A DNA stretch of 39,866 nt from Streptomyces dysideae (GCF_001514305.1 NZ_KQ949089.1:171869-211734); one strand, 5' to 3'; counted from the stretch's first letter, positions 16,983-26,417 are shown. Notes: generated from the sequence alone by a model not told the origin. Made by a program: numbers and translations.

Positions 16983-17105
16983 GATGAGGCTTCGCGCCGC
17001 CGCCCGCCGGGGCCGGTGGACTACTGGCGGGTTGTGGACAACTCGCTCACCCGAACGAGAAGTTCCGTGCTCCCGGGACCGTCGCAGTCCCTGTCCGCCA
17101 CGGCT

Positions 17106-17939
17106 CTACGGCAGCTCGAACCCCGGATCCATCCCGCCCAGCGCCTTCGTGCACAGGCAGTCCCGCTCCTCGTTCGCCGGCAGCGCGGCCACCGCGTCGA
17201 ACAGGACCCCGCGCAACCGGTCCACGTTCGCCGCGAACACCTGCAGGACCTCGTCGTGCGAGACGCCCTCGCCGGTCTCGGCGCCCGCGTCGAGGTCGGT
17301 GACCAGCGTCAATGACGTGTAGCAGAGCTCGAGTTCGCGGGCCAGCGCTGCCTCGGGGTGGCCGGTCATGCCCACCACCGACCAGCCCTGTGCCCGGTGC
17401 CACAACGATTCGGCACGGGTGGAGAAGCGCGGTCCCTCGATCACGACGAGTGTGCCGCTGTCCACCGGTTCCCAGTCCCGCCCGCGCGCAGCCTTCAGCG
17501 CGGACGCCCGCCCGGCGGGGCAGTAGGGGTCGGCCAGGGACACGTGCACCACGTTCGGCACCGTGCCGTCGGGCAGCGGCAGCCCGTCGAAGTACGTCCC
17601 CACCCGGGACTTCGTACGGTCGACCAGCTGGTCCGGCACGAGCAGCGTGCCCGGCCCGTACTCGGGCCGCAGACCGCCCACCGCGCACGGGCCGAGGACC
17701 TGGCGCACGCCGACCGACCGCAGCGCCCACAGATTGGCCCGGTAGTTGATCCGGTGCGGCGGCAGATGGTGGCCGCGTCCGTGCCGGGGCAGGAAGGCGA
17801 CCCGTCGGCCGGCGATCTCGCCGAGGAAGAGGGAGTCGCTGGGCGGCCCGTACGGGGTGTCCACCTGGATCTCGGTCACGTCGTCGAGGAACGAGTAGAA
17901 CCCGGAGCCACCGATTACACCGATCTCTGCGTTCGCCAT
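17106..17939 (-). CDS. mtnP: S-methyl-5'-thioadenosine phosphorylase / MTAP-family nucleoside phosphorylase
   Basis: 277 aa from ATG 17939 (MANAEIGVIGGSGFYSF); the frame stays open upstream across the Ser-rich FmdB region, but that is not coding. Motifs include RHGRGHHLPPHRINYRAN (phosphate/nucleoside binding), AVGGLRPEYGPG, VIEGPRFSTRAES, and VVGMTGHPEAALARELELC, all characteristic of MTAP. It phosphorolyses methylthioadenosine to adenine and methylthioribose-1-phosphate in the methionine salvage and polyamine pathway. It lies 100 bp downstream of fmdB on the same strand. Confidence 0.92.
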   Translation of the reverse strand: MANAEIGVIGGSGFYSFLDDVTEIQVDTPYGPPSDSLFLGEIAGRRVAFLPRHGRGHHLPPHRINYRANLWALRSVGVRQVLGPCAVGGLRPEYGPGTLLVPDQLVDRTKSRVGTYFDGLPLPDGTVPNVVHVSLADPYCPAGRASALKAARGRDWEPVDSGTLVVIEGPRFSTRAESLWHRAQGWSVVGMTGHPEAALARELELCYTSLTLVTDLDAGAETGEGVSHDEVLQVFAANVDRLRGVLFDAVAALPANEERDCLCTKALGGMDPGFELP

Positions 17940-18039
17940 GACGAGCACACTAGCTGGCGCCCTGCAGAGGCGAAGACCGGCTCCGGAAAACACCGAAGAC
18001 CCCGCCGCCGTACGACGGCAGAGTCCCGTGAGCGAGTCC

Positions 18040-18357
18040 TTACGCGGCGGAGCTGCTGCTGGAGGAGGTGCCGGTGCTCGTCGACTTCGAGTCCGAGGAC
18101 GACGAAGTGGATGACGGGGACGACGCAGACGAGGACGTCGACGACTTCGAGGACGATGCCGGCGCGCTGCTCGACGAGGAGCCGCGACTGTCGTTCCGGT
18201 AGAAGCCGGAGCCCTTGAAGACAATGCCGACCGCGGAGAACACCTTCTTCAGGCGGCCACCGCAGCTGGGGCACTCGGTCAGGGCGTCGTCGGTGAACTT
18301 CTGCACCGCCTCGAGGCCCTCGCCGCACTCGGTGCACTGGTACTGATAGGTGGGCAC
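18040..18357 (-). CDS. FmdB-family zinc-ribbon regulatory protein
   Basis: 105 aa from GTG 18357, which has a near-consensus AGGAGG six nt upstream; an ATG at 18384 is inside the CIRCE element and is not used. N-terminal zinc ribbon: CTEC (C8, C11) and CPSC (C29, C32), then VGIVFKGSGFYRND, typical of the Cxxc_CxxC_SSSS/FmdB family. The rest is a long Ser/Thr/Ala low-complexity tail (about 58-105). The function is unknown; FmdB is only loosely connected to regulation. A CIRCE element immediately upstream argues for heat-shock (HrcA) control. Confidence 0.9.
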   Translation of the reverse strand: MPTYQYQCTECGEGLEAVQKFTDDALTECPSCGGRLKKVFSAVGIVFKGSGFYRNDSRGSSSSSAPASSSKSSTSSSASSPSSTSSSSDSKSTSTGTSSSSSSAA

Positions 18358-18367
18358 TGTCTTCCTC

Positions 18368-18394
18368 CTGGCACTCTCAGTCAATGAGTGCTAA
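18368..18394. promoter_or_regulatory. CIRCE element (HrcA operator) in front of fmdB
   Basis: On the coding (minus) strand the arm TTAGCACTC (18394-18386) is perfect, the spacer is exactly 9 nt, and the second arm is GAGTGCCAG versus consensus GAGTGCTAA (7 of 9). HrcA binds CIRCE to repress chaperone genes; the element sits 11 bp before the FmdB start and overlaps the 5' UTR, as it does at groE and dnaK-type operons. A -10-like TAGTAT lies upstream (about 18403-18408). Confidence 0.8.
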
Positions 18395-18548
18395 CGATCG
18401 TCCATACTAACCTGTGCCGCCAGCAAATGGAGTAACGTGCGTCACCTGCCTCCAGGCAGCGGTCAGGGCTTGACCGTCACGAGGGCATTTGTGCCCAAGT
18501 GGGAGGCCGCGTAGCGGCGGAGTCACAGTGACGTATTCCTGAGGGGCG

Positions 18549-19847
18549 TCACATCTCACCGATCGCGACAGGCTCGCGATGGGCCGCGCCGCGCGTGACC
18601 ACTTTGGTCACGCGCGGCGGCACGAGCTGCGAGCGCAGCGCTGCCAGGGTCGTCAGGGCCAGCAGTGTGCCGCCCATCGGAACCAGGAATCCGGCGCCGA
18701 CCCAGAACCGGTCCTCCAACTGCCCGGCGACCGTGACGGCGGCCGCCTGGCCCAGCGCCACCGCGCCGGTCAGCCAGGTGAACGCCTCCGTGCGGGCGCC
18801 GGCCGGGACCAGGCTCTCGACCAGCGTGTAGCCGGTGATCAGCGCGGGCGCGATGCACATGCCGACCAGAAGGCCGAGGCCGGCCAGGAGAAGCACGGAG
18901 TGCGCGGCCCACAGACCGGACGCGGCCAGCGCGAGGGCGGCGTACCCGACGACGAGGCGCCGCTGCGGAGCCACCTTCCACGCGATCGCGCCGCACGCGA
19001 CGCCGGACAGCATGTTGCCCGCCGCGAAGACGCCGTACAGGACGCCGTTCAGGCCGGGCTCAGAGATCGACTCGGTGAACGCGGCCAGCGAGACCTGCAT
19101 GCCGCCGAAGACGGCTCCGATGCCCAGGAAGGCCACGATCAGCACGCGCACTCCGGGGACACGCAGCGCGGAAGCGTGCTCCACGCGCGCGTGCCCGTCG
19201 AGGGTGACCGAGGGCTGCGTGCTCTTCTGCGCCGCGAACAGCAGACCGCCGAGCAGCGTCAGCGCGGCCTCCGTCACCAGGCCTGCGGCCGGGTCGACGG
19301 CGGTGCACAGGGCGGTGGCCAGCAGTGGTCCGACGACGAAGGTCAGCTCGTCCGTGACGGACTCGAAGGCCGCCGCGGTGCTCATCAGGGGAGAGCCCTG
19401 GAGCTTCACGCCCCAGCGGGCGCGCACCATGGGGCCGACCTGCGGCACCGAGGCGCCCGTCGGCACGGCGGCCGCGAACAGCGCCCACAAGGGCGCGTCC
19501 GTCAGCGCCAGCGCCGTCAGGGTCAGGCCCGACAGCACGTGCACCAGAACACCGGGGATCAGGACGACGCGCTGCCCGTAACGGTCGGCGAGACGGCCGC
19601 TGTAGGGCGCGAACAGTGCCATGGAGAGGCCGGTGACGGCCGCGGTGGCGCCCGCGGCACCGTACGAGCCGGTGGTGTGCTGCACGAGCAGCACGATGGA
19701 GATGGTCAGCATCGCGAACGGCTGGCGCGCCGCGAAGCCGGGGAGCAGGAACGTCCAGGCGCCGCGCGTACGCAGCAGTTGCCCGTATCCCGGGCGGGAG
19801 GATGCCGGCGAGTTCTTCGACGGCTCGGTGGTGACCGTGGACGCCAC
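18549..19847 (-). CDS. MFS transporter (sugar/drug efflux type)
   Basis: 432 aa from GTG 19847, with GAAAGG about 10 nt upstream. About 12 TM helices and the loop motif GRLADRYGQRVVLI after TM2. Members of this actinobacterial group are usually annotated as putative efflux proteins. It is followed by a 182-bp gap to fmdB that carries the CIRCE element, and upstream it has a hairpin (19874-19900) and a dyad (20031-20057) that may regulate it. The substrate is unknown. Confidence 0.88.
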   Translation of the reverse strand: MASTVTTEPSKNSPASSRPGYGQLLRTRGAWTFLLPGFAARQPFAMLTISIVLLVQHTTGSYGAAGATAAVTGLSMALFAPYSGRLADRYGQRVVLIPGVLVHVLSGLTLTALALTDAPLWALFAAAVPTGASVPQVGPMVRARWGVKLQGSPLMSTAAAFESVTDELTFVVGPLLATALCTAVDPAAGLVTEAALTLLGGLLFAAQKSTQPSVTLDGHARVEHASALRVPGVRVLIVAFLGIGAVFGGMQVSLAAFTESISEPGLNGVLYGVFAAGNMLSGVACGAIAWKVAPQRRLVVGYAALALAASGLWAAHSVLLLAGLGLLVGMCIAPALITGYTLVESLVPAGARTEAFTWLTGAVALGQAAAVTVAGQLEDRFWVGAGFLVPMGGTLLALTTLAALRSQLVPPRVTKVVTRGAAHREPVAIGEM

Positions 19848-20168
19848 GGCCCGTGCCTTTCTGCCACCTGGTAGCGCGGCCCCTTCAGATGGGGCGGCGC
19901 CGAGAGCTGTCCTCTTGCGCGGAACTGCGGTAGATGCCGGTGCCCACTGCGAAGGGCGCCCCGACCGCCATACGGTCGCGCCAGCTCTGCGTCAGGCAGA
20001 GTTGGTTCGATCAAAGTGCGCCTTCATCGTACAGGTATCAACCCCTGATGCACCTGTGAAAGCGAGCACCATAGGTGCGTGGGCCTACGATTTCCGGCGG
20101 GTGTGAACTGTGTGAAACGTGCCCTTGATGACCTGGCGTGCGCCCGGAGCCCGTACTCGGCGCCCGGC
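19848..20168. other. Intergenic region with two inverted repeats (321 bp)
   Basis: There is no convincing gene. Two structures are present: GCGCGGCCCC / GGGGCGGCGC (19874-19883 with 19891-19900; 9 of 10 pairs, 7-nt loop), which would form in the leader of the MFS mRNA. The second is ACAGGTATCA and TGATGCACCTGT (20031-20057), a dyad around ACCCC that looks like a repressor operator and lies about 185 bp upstream of the MFS start. The remainder is the MFS promoter region and the tail of the antiporter. Confidence 0.5.
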
Positions 20169-21674
20169 TCAGCGCCCCGCGCCCTCCCCGTTCGTCCCCA
20201 GCCACCCGGCCAGCTTGCCTCCGTGCCCCACCGCTCGCAGCCGCCGCTCCGCGGCATCCCGTACCGGGTCCGTGGCGACCACGAGCAGTTCGTCTCCGAG
20301 CCGCAGCACCGTCGTGGGGAGCGGAACGAAGGATTTTCCATCGCGGACGACGAGGGTGACTGCGGCTCCGGCGGGGAGCCGCAGTTCGTTGATCTCGACG
20401 CCGTGCATCTTCGAGCCCTCGGGAATGGCGAGGGACAGCAGGTGTCCGCGCAGCCGCTCCAGGGGGGCCGACTCGATGCCGAGGTCGGCGGCCTCGGAGT
20501 CCTCGCCCAGACGGAGCTTGCGGGCGAGCCACGGCAGGGTGGGCCCCTGGATCAGGGTGTAGACGACGACCAGGACGAAGACAATGCTGAAGATGCGGCG
20601 GCTGCCCTCGATGCCGCTCACCATGGGGATCGTCGCCAGGATGATGGGCACGGCGCCGCGCAGACCGGCCCAGGACATGAGGGTCTGCTCCTGCCAGGCG
20701 ACGCGGTACGGCGTCAGGCAGAGCACGACGCTCAGCGGGCGCGCCACCATGGTCAGCACCAGCCCGATGACGAGCGCGGGCAGGATGTCGTCGCCCAGCT
20801 CGTGCGGGGTGACCAGGAGGCCGAGCAGGACGAACATGCCGATCTGGGCGATCCAGCCGAGCCCGTCGGCGAAACCGCGGGTGGCGGGCCAGTGGGGCAG
20901 CTTGGCGTTGCCCATGACCACCGAGGCCAGGTACACGGCGAGGAAGCCGCTGCCGTGCGCCAGCGCGCCCGCGGCGTACGCCGTGACGGCGATGGCCATG
21001 ACGGCGATCGGGTAGAGGCCGGAGGCGGGCAGCGCCACGTGCCGCAGCCCCCAGGAGCCCAGCCAGCCCACGGCGAGGCCGATCGCGGCGCCGATGACCA
21101 GCTCCAGCGCTATCTCGCCCAGCAGCGCGTACCAGTGCTCGACCGGGCCGTGCACGGAGAAGGCGACCACCAGGATGACGACGGGGGCGTCGTTGAAGCC
21201 GGACTCGGCCTCCAAGGTGCCCGTCACGCGCGCGGGGAGGGGGATCTTCCGCAGTACGGAGAAGACCGCCGCGGCGTCCGTGGAGGACACGACGGCCCCG
21301 ACGATGAGCGCCTGACGCCACTCCAGCCCGGTCAGGTAGTGCGCGGCCGTCGCCGTGATCCCGACGCTCACCGAGACCCCGACCAGCGCCAGCGTGGAGG
21401 CGGCCGGAAGGGCCGGCCTGACTTCCTTCCACTTCGTGCCGAGACCACCTTCGGCCAGGATCACGACCAGGGCCGCGTACCCGATGACCTGGGTCAGCTC
21501 GGCGTCGTCGAACCGGATGCCGCCGATCCCGTCCTGGCCCATGAGGACGCCGATCCCCAGGTACACGAGCAGGCTGGGGAGCCCGCTGCGCGAGGAGATC
21601 CGGACCGCTGCGACGGCGACGAGCAGGACGAGCGAGCAGACGAGCAGGAGCTGGTTGAGCTGGTGGACAGTCAG
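20169..21674 (-). CDS. K+/H+ (cation/proton) antiporter, NhaP2/CvrA type
   Basis: 501 aa from a CTG at 21674, preceded by AGGGAAGGGAACGGCCG; this puts the family beginning TVHQLNQLLLVCSLVLL at the start. GTG 21701 is an alternative with no ribosome site. The CPA1 transporter body has about 12-13 TM helices, including VVSSTDAAAVFS (carboxylate and ion site) and SESGFNDAPV-like EAESGFNDAPVVI. It ends in a cytoplasmic RCK_C/TrkA_C domain (about residues 410-485: ALIRAGD-type pattern with LRLPAGAAVTLVVRDG). It probably exports K+ in exchange for protons at high pH or high K+. Confidence 0.93.
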   Translation of the reverse strand: MTVHQLNQLLLVCSLVLLVAVAAVRISSRSGLPSLLVYLGIGVLMGQDGIGGIRFDDAELTQVIGYAALVVILAEGGLGTKWKEVRPALPAASTLALVGVSVSVGITATAAHYLTGLEWRQALIVGAVVSSTDAAAVFSVLRKIPLPARVTGTLEAESGFNDAPVVILVVAFSVHGPVEHWYALLGEIALELVIGAAIGLAVGWLGSWGLRHVALPASGLYPIAVMAIAVTAYAAGALAHGSGFLAVYLASVVMGNAKLPHWPATRGFADGLGWIAQIGMFVLLGLLVTPHELGDDILPALVIGLVLTMVARPLSVVLCLTPYRVAWQEQTLMSWAGLRGAVPIILATIPMVSGIEGSRRIFSIVFVLVVVYTLIQGPTLPWLARKLRLGEDSEAADLGIESAPLERLRGHLLSLAIPEGSKMHGVEINELRLPAGAAVTLVVRDGKSFVPLPTTVLRLGDELLVVATDPVRDAAERRLRAVGHGGKLAGWLGTNGEGAGR

Positions 21675-21943
21675 CGGCCGTTCCCTTCCCTGGCCCGACA
21701 CGCACGCGCGCGTGGGCTCACGTACATAGGACACGAAGCGGTGATTCTTCGCATCCAAGTAATTCGTTACCTTACCTAACTCTTGACGAATTCTTGACGC
21801 TTCGCGAGGCATGATCGAACGCCCGTCCGTGCGGGTTCCCGACTCCGCGTCAAGCGGGAGTGGACCCTGCGCCTATGGTTGCTCCAGCGCTCAGTTGAAT
21901 ACACAGCCCGCCTGCCGCTCGCGTTAGGACAGCAAGGACAGCG

Positions 21944-24712
21944 ATGCCCCCCAACACCACCGCCTCTACGGGTCAGCAGCCCGGCAAGTCCGGCAGGAAG
22001 AAGGGGCGCAAAGTCCGACTTGCCGCCCTCGTCCTGGTGTTGGCCCTCGTAGGAGGCGTCGCCTACGGGGGGTACTGGTCCATCAGCACCGTCCGCGCCT
22101 CCTTCCCGCAGACCGAGGGCGCGATCACGCTCGACGGCCTGTCGGGACCCGTGGACGTGAAGCGCGACGGCTATGGCATCCCGCAGATCTACGCCTCCTC
22201 CGACGCGGACCTGTTCATGGCGCAGGGCTACGTCCAGGCGCAGGACCGGTTCTACGAGATGGACGTGCGCCGTCACATGACCTCCGGGCGCCTGTCGGAG
22301 ATGTTCGGCAAGAGCCAGGTCGACAACGACGAGTTCCTGCGCACCCTGGGCTGGGGCCGGATCGCGAAGCAGGAGTACGACAGCAAGCTGTCGGCCTCCA
22401 CGAAGAAGTACCTCCAGGCGTACGCCAAGGGAGTCAACGCCTACCTCGAGGGCAAGGACGGCAAGGACATCTCCCTGGAGTACGCGGCGCTCGGCTTCTC
22501 CAACGACTACGAGCCCGAGGAGTGGACCCCGGTCGACTCGGTCTCGTGGCTGAAGGCGATGGCCTGGGACCTGCGCGGCAACATGCAGGACGAGATCGAC
22601 CGCGCCCTGATGGCCAGCCGCCTCGGCCCCGAGCAGATCGCCCAGCTGTACCCGGAGTACCCGTACGGCCGGAACAACACGATCGTCCAGCAGGGCCAGT
22701 ACGACGAGCTGACCGGGACGTTCGAGCAGAACGGCTCCACGTCCGCCGCGGGCACGTCCACAGGCGGAACGGGCAGCGCGACGGGCACGGCCTCCGGATC
22801 GGCCTCCACGGGCCTCCAGGGCCAGCTGGCGGGTCTCCAGGACGTCCTGGACGACCTCCCCGCGGCCGTCGGCGTGAACGGCAACGGCATCGGCTCCAAC
22901 TCCTGGGTCGTCTCCGGCGACCACACCATCACCGGCAAGCCGCTGCTCGCCAACGACCCGCACCTGTCGGCCGCGCTGCCGTCCGTCTGGTACCAGATGG
23001 GCCTGCACTGCCGCAGCGTCTCCAGCAAGTGCCAGTACGACGTCACCGGCTACACCTTCGCGGGCATGCCCGGCGTGATAATCGGCCACAACCAGAACAT
23101 CGCCTGGGGTATGACCAACTCCGGCGTCGACGTCACCGACCTGTACCTGGAGAAGCTCTCCGGCGACGGCTACCAGCTCGACGGCAAGACGGTGCCCTTC
23201 GAGTCCCGCGAGGAGACCATCAAGGTCGCCGGCGGCACGTCCAAGAAGATCGTCGTCCGGGAGACCAACAACGGCCCCCTGCTGTCCGACCGCAGCGACG
23301 AGCTCGTGCAGGTCGGCAAGAAGGCCGCCGTCGACACCGCCGCCCCCGACCGCGGTGACGGCTACGGCATCGCCCTGCGCTGGACCGCACTGGACCCCGG
23401 CACCTCCATGGACGCCGTCTTCGCCATGGACAGGGCCGCCGACTGGAGCGACTTCCGCGCCGCGGCCGCCCTGTTCGACGTGCCCTCGCAGAACCTGGTC
23501 TACGCCGACACCAAGGACAACATCGGCTACACCCTGCCCGGCAGGATCCCCACGCGCGCGAAGGGCGACGACGGATCGATCCCGGCGCCGGGCTGGGACT
23601 CCAAGTACCGCTGGACCGGCTACATCGACCAGGACGAGCTGCCCTACGAGTACAACCCGAAGCGCGGCTACATCGTCACCGCCAACCAGGCCGTGATCGA
23701 CAAGGACAAGTACCCGTACACGCTCACCACGGACTGGGGCTACGGCACCCGCAGCCAGCGCCTCACCGACCTGATCCAGTCGAAGATCGAGGACGGCGGC
23801 AAGGTCTCCACCGAGGACATGCGGCAGATGCAGCTCGACAACAGCAGTGAGATCGCCAAGCTGCTGGTGCCCAAGCTGCTGAAGATCGACATCGACGACG
23901 AGGACGTCCGCGCGGCGCAGAAGCTGCTGGAGGGCTGGGACTACACCCAGGACGCCGACTCGGCGGCCGCCGCCTACTTCAACTCGGTCTGGCGCAACAT
24001 CCTCAAGCTCTCCTTCGGCAACAAGCTGCCCAAGGAGCTGCGGGTCAAGGGCCAGTGCCTGTGGGTCGAGAGGGTCGACACCACCGGCCCGGTCGACGAG
24101 GACAACAACAAGGTGCGCGAATGCGGCCGGCGCGAGGCCGACCAGGCGCAGCCCGACGGCGGCGACCGCTGGTTCGAGGTCGTGCGCAACCTCATGGACG
24201 ACGAGGACAGCTCCTGGTGGAAGACGCCGACGTCGGGCACCCGCCCCGCCGCCGACACCCGCGACGAGCTGTTCGAGCGCGCCATGATCGACGCTCGCTG
24301 GGAGCTGACGGCCAAGCTCGGCAAGGACATCGACACCTGGAGCTGGGGCCGGCTGCACCGCCTGTTCCTGAAGAACCAGACCCTGGGCACCGAAGGCCCC
24401 GGCTTCCTGCAGTACGTCCTCAACCGAGGCCCCTGGAAGCTCAGCGGCGGCGAGGCCACGGTCAACGCCACCGGCTGGAACGCCGCAGGCGGCTACGGCG
24501 TCGTCTGGGTGCCGTCGATGCGGATGGTGGTCAACCTCGGCGACCTCGACAAGTCGAAGTGGATCAACCTCACCGGCGCCTCCGGCCACGCCTACAGCGC
24601 CCACTACACCGACCAGACCGACAAGTGGGTCAAGGGCGAACTTCTCGACTGGTCCTTCTCCGACGACGCGGTCGATGAGAGCACGAGCGACACACTGGCG
24701 CTCAAGCCATGA
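21944..24712 (+). CDS. Penicillin acylase family amidase (Ntn hydrolase), membrane anchored or secreted
   Basis: 922 aa. N-terminal segment with Lys/Arg-rich head then TM or signal helix (about 26-46). The A-domain motifs RDGYGIPQIYA and GYVQAQDRFYEMDV are followed by a low-complexity Gly/Ser/Thr linker (about 263-292). Then comes the Ntn nucleophile in NGIGSNSWVV (G317/S318). Autocleavage there would give the mature heterodimer. B-domain motifs include HLSAALPSVWYQ, GYTFAGMPGVIIGHN and NTSG-like TNSGVDVTDLY. It hydrolyses amides such as acyl-homoserine lactones or beta-lactam side chains; its true substrate is unknown. A terminator hairpin follows. Confidence 0.93.
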   Translation: MPPNTTASTGQQPGKSGRKKGRKVRLAALVLVLALVGGVAYGGYWSISTVRASFPQTEGAITLDGLSGPVDVKRDGYGIPQIYASSDADLFMAQGYVQAQDRFYEMDVRRHMTSGRLSEMFGKSQVDNDEFLRTLGWGRIAKQEYDSKLSASTKKYLQAYAKGVNAYLEGKDGKDISLEYAALGFSNDYEPEEWTPVDSVSWLKAMAWDLRGNMQDEIDRALMASRLGPEQIAQLYPEYPYGRNNTIVQQGQYDELTGTFEQNGSTSAAGTSTGGTGSATGTASGSASTGLQGQLAGLQDVLDDLPAAVGVNGNGIGSNSWVVSGDHTITGKPLLANDPHLSAALPSVWYQMGLHCRSVSSKCQYDVTGYTFAGMPGVIIGHNQNIAWGMTNSGVDVTDLYLEKLSGDGYQLDGKTVPFESREETIKVAGGTSKKIVVRETNNGPLLSDRSDELVQVGKKAAVDTAAPDRGDGYGIALRWTALDPGTSMDAVFAMDRAADWSDFRAAAALFDVPSQNLVYADTKDNIGYTLPGRIPTRAKGDDGSIPAPGWDSKYRWTGYIDQDELPYEYNPKRGYIVTANQAVIDKDKYPYTLTTDWGYGTRSQRLTDLIQSKIEDGGKVSTEDMRQMQLDNSSEIAKLLVPKLLKIDIDDEDVRAAQKLLEGWDYTQDADSAAAAYFNSVWRNILKLSFGNKLPKELRVKGQCLWVERVDTTGPVDEDNNKVRECGRREADQAQPDGGDRWFEVVRNLMDDEDSSWWKTPTSGTRPAADTRDELFERAMIDARWELTAKLGKDIDTWSWGRLHRLFLKNQTLGTEGPGFLQYVLNRGPWKLSGGEATVNATGWNAAGGYGVVWVPSMRMVVNLGDLDKSKWINLTGASGHAYSAHYTDQTDKWVKGELLDWSFSDDAVDESTSDTLALKP

Positions 24713-24732
24713 ACCGCTGACGGCGTACCACC

Positions 24733-24768
24733 GAACGGGCCCTCCACGCACGCGTGGAGGGCCCGTTC
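24733..24768 (+). terminator. Terminator after the acylase gene
   Basis: A 15-bp stem of GC-rich sequence (GAACGGGCCCTCCACG with its complement CGTGGAGGGCCCGTTC) and a 4-nt loop, 21 bp past the acylase stop, in the gap to the convergent cyclo-ligase gene. Probably bidirectional. Confidence 0.85.
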
Positions 24769-24794
24769 CCGTACGAGGCGCAGGGGGAGGAGGC

Positions 24795-25415
24795 TCATGC
24801 CTCCTGGAAGCGGCGCACGCCCGAGGGAGTCACCACCGCGTGCACCGGCCGGTCGTGTGCCTCCTCCGGGACGCGCTCGACGACCTCGGAGTCGTACAGC
24901 AGCACCACGCGCGCGGGGTGCACGCCCGCGCGTTCCAGACGCGCCAGGACACGGTCGTACGATCCTCCGCCGCGCCCCAGCCGCATCCCGCGCGCGTCGA
25001 CCGCCAGGCCGGGCAGCAGCACGACGTCGGCGGCCGTCACGGCGTCCGGGCCGAGGCGCTCGCCGGAGGGCTCGAAAAGCGCCATCTTTCCGCCGTGTTG
25101 AACGCGCGAGAGGGAGCCCTCACCGGCGTACGCGCCCCAGTCGAGGTCGTTGTCGGGCAGGAGCGCGGGGAGCAGGACGTGCACGCCCCGCGCGCGCAGC
25201 GCGTCCAGCAGCGCGAGCGTGCCGGGTTCACCCCCCACCGAGACGTATGCCGCCACCGTGCGCGCCCGCGCCAGCTCAGGCAGCTCGAGCGCTCGCTCGG
25301 CCAGCGCGTTCGCGGCTTCCCGCACGTCATCCGCCGTCAATCTGTTTCTCATCGCGAGGAACTCTCGCCGCAACATTCGCTTGTCAGGCTCGGCCGGACG
25401 TTCGATGTGACTCAC
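24795..25415 (-). CDS. 5-formyltetrahydrofolate cyclo-ligase
   Basis: 206 aa from GTG 25415; ATG 25448 upstream lacks a ribosome site and would leave only 50 bp to galU. It recycles 5-formyl-THF to 5,10-methenyl-THF with ATP. Motifs: LRREFLAMRNRLT at the N-terminus, GVHVLLPALLPDNDLDW, LLPGLAVDARGMRLGRGGG (the ATP/folate site, with SYDR following). The length is normal for MTHFS. It is divergent from galU. Confidence 0.92.
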   Translation of the reverse strand: MSHIERPAEPDKRMLRREFLAMRNRLTADDVREAANALAERALELPELARARTVAAYVSVGGEPGTLALLDALRARGVHVLLPALLPDNDLDWGAYAGEGSLSRVQHGGKMALFEPSGERLGPDAVTAADVVLLPGLAVDARGMRLGRGGGSYDRVLARLERAGVHPARVVLLYDSEVVERVPEEAHDRPVHAVVTPSGVRRFQEA

Positions 25416-25497
25416 AAGTCGATCCCGTACCCTTCTCAATACGCTCATATGAGAGCCAATTAACCGGAGCCTCAGATTCCCTCCTAAGGCACCGGAT

Positions 25498-26412
25498 ATG
25501 GTTGCGGACATGACTCAGTCGCACCCTCGGATCAGCAAGGCTGTCATCCCTGCAGCAGGCCTCGGCACCCGGTTCCTGCCGGCCACCAAGGCCACTCCCA
25601 AGGAGATGCTGCCGGTCGTGGACAAGCCGGCGATCCAGTACGTGGTCGAGGAGGCCGTGTCCGCCGGTCTCGATGACGTCCTCATGATCACAGGCCGCAA
25701 CAAGCGCCCCCTGGAGGACCACTTCGACCGTAACTACGAGCTGGAATCGGCCCTTCAGAAGAAGGGTGACGCGAGCCGGCTCGCCAAGGTGCAGGAGTCC
25801 AGCGACCTCGCGACCATGCACTACGTCCGCCAAGGCGACCCCAAGGGCCTCGGCCACGCCGTCCTGTGCGCGGCCCCGCACGTGGGCCACGAGCCCTTCG
25901 CCGTCCTCCTGGGCGACGACCTGATCGACCCGCGCGACCCGCTGCTCAAGCGGATGGTCGAGGTCCAGGAGCAGCGCGGCGGCAGCGTCGTCGCGCTCAT
26001 GGAGGTCGCGCCCGAGCAGGTCCACCTCTACGGGTGCGCGGCCGTCGAGTCCACTGGTGACGCGGACGTCGTCGAGGTCACCGGCCTGGTCGAGAAGCCG
26101 GACCCGGCGGACGCCCCGTCCAACTACGCGGTGATCGGCCGATACGTCCTCGACCCGCACATTTTCGACATACTGCGAAAGACCGAGCCCGGCCGCGGCG
26201 GCGAGATCCAGCTGACCGACGCGCTTCAGCAGCTCGCGCAGGACGAGAAGGTCGGCGGCCCGGTGCACGGCGTCGTCTTCAAGGGCCGCCGCTATGACAC
26301 CGGCGACCGTGGCGACTACCTGCGTGCCATTGTCAGACTCGCGTGCGAACGTGAAGACCTGGGCCCGGACTTCCGGACCTGGCTTCGCAGTTACGTAGCC
26401 GAGGAGATGTAG
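25498..26412 (+). CDS. galU: UTP-glucose-1-phosphate uridylyltransferase
   Basis: 304 aa. It makes UDP-glucose from UTP and glucose-1-phosphate. The nucleotide-binding start VIPAAGLGTRFLPATKATPK is preserved, followed by EMLPVVDKPAIQYVVEEA, GDDLIDP (Mg site) and LVEKPD. ATG 25498 has AAGG at a suitable distance; ATG 25510 (MTQSHPRISK) is the alternative and may be correct. It begins a run of genes on the plus strand: galU, a gephyrin-like gene 5 bp downstream, moaC, mogA, GNAT and sepX, which suggests a shared transcript. Confidence 0.95.
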   Translation: MVADMTQSHPRISKAVIPAAGLGTRFLPATKATPKEMLPVVDKPAIQYVVEEAVSAGLDDVLMITGRNKRPLEDHFDRNYELESALQKKGDASRLAKVQESSDLATMHYVRQGDPKGLGHAVLCAAPHVGHEPFAVLLGDDLIDPRDPLLKRMVEVQEQRGGSVVALMEVAPEQVHLYGCAAVESTGDADVVEVTGLVEKPDPADAPSNYAVIGRYVLDPHIFDILRKTEPGRGGEIQLTDALQQLAQDEKVGGPVHGVVFKGRRYDTGDRGDYLRAIVRLACEREDLGPDFRTWLRSYVAEEM

Positions 26413-26417
26413 CAACG

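Noticed and set aside
21776..24751. 991-codon open frame opposite the acylase gene
   Set aside because: Shadow of the plus-strand Ntn hydrolase, which has clear motifs; the antisense protein is low-complexity.
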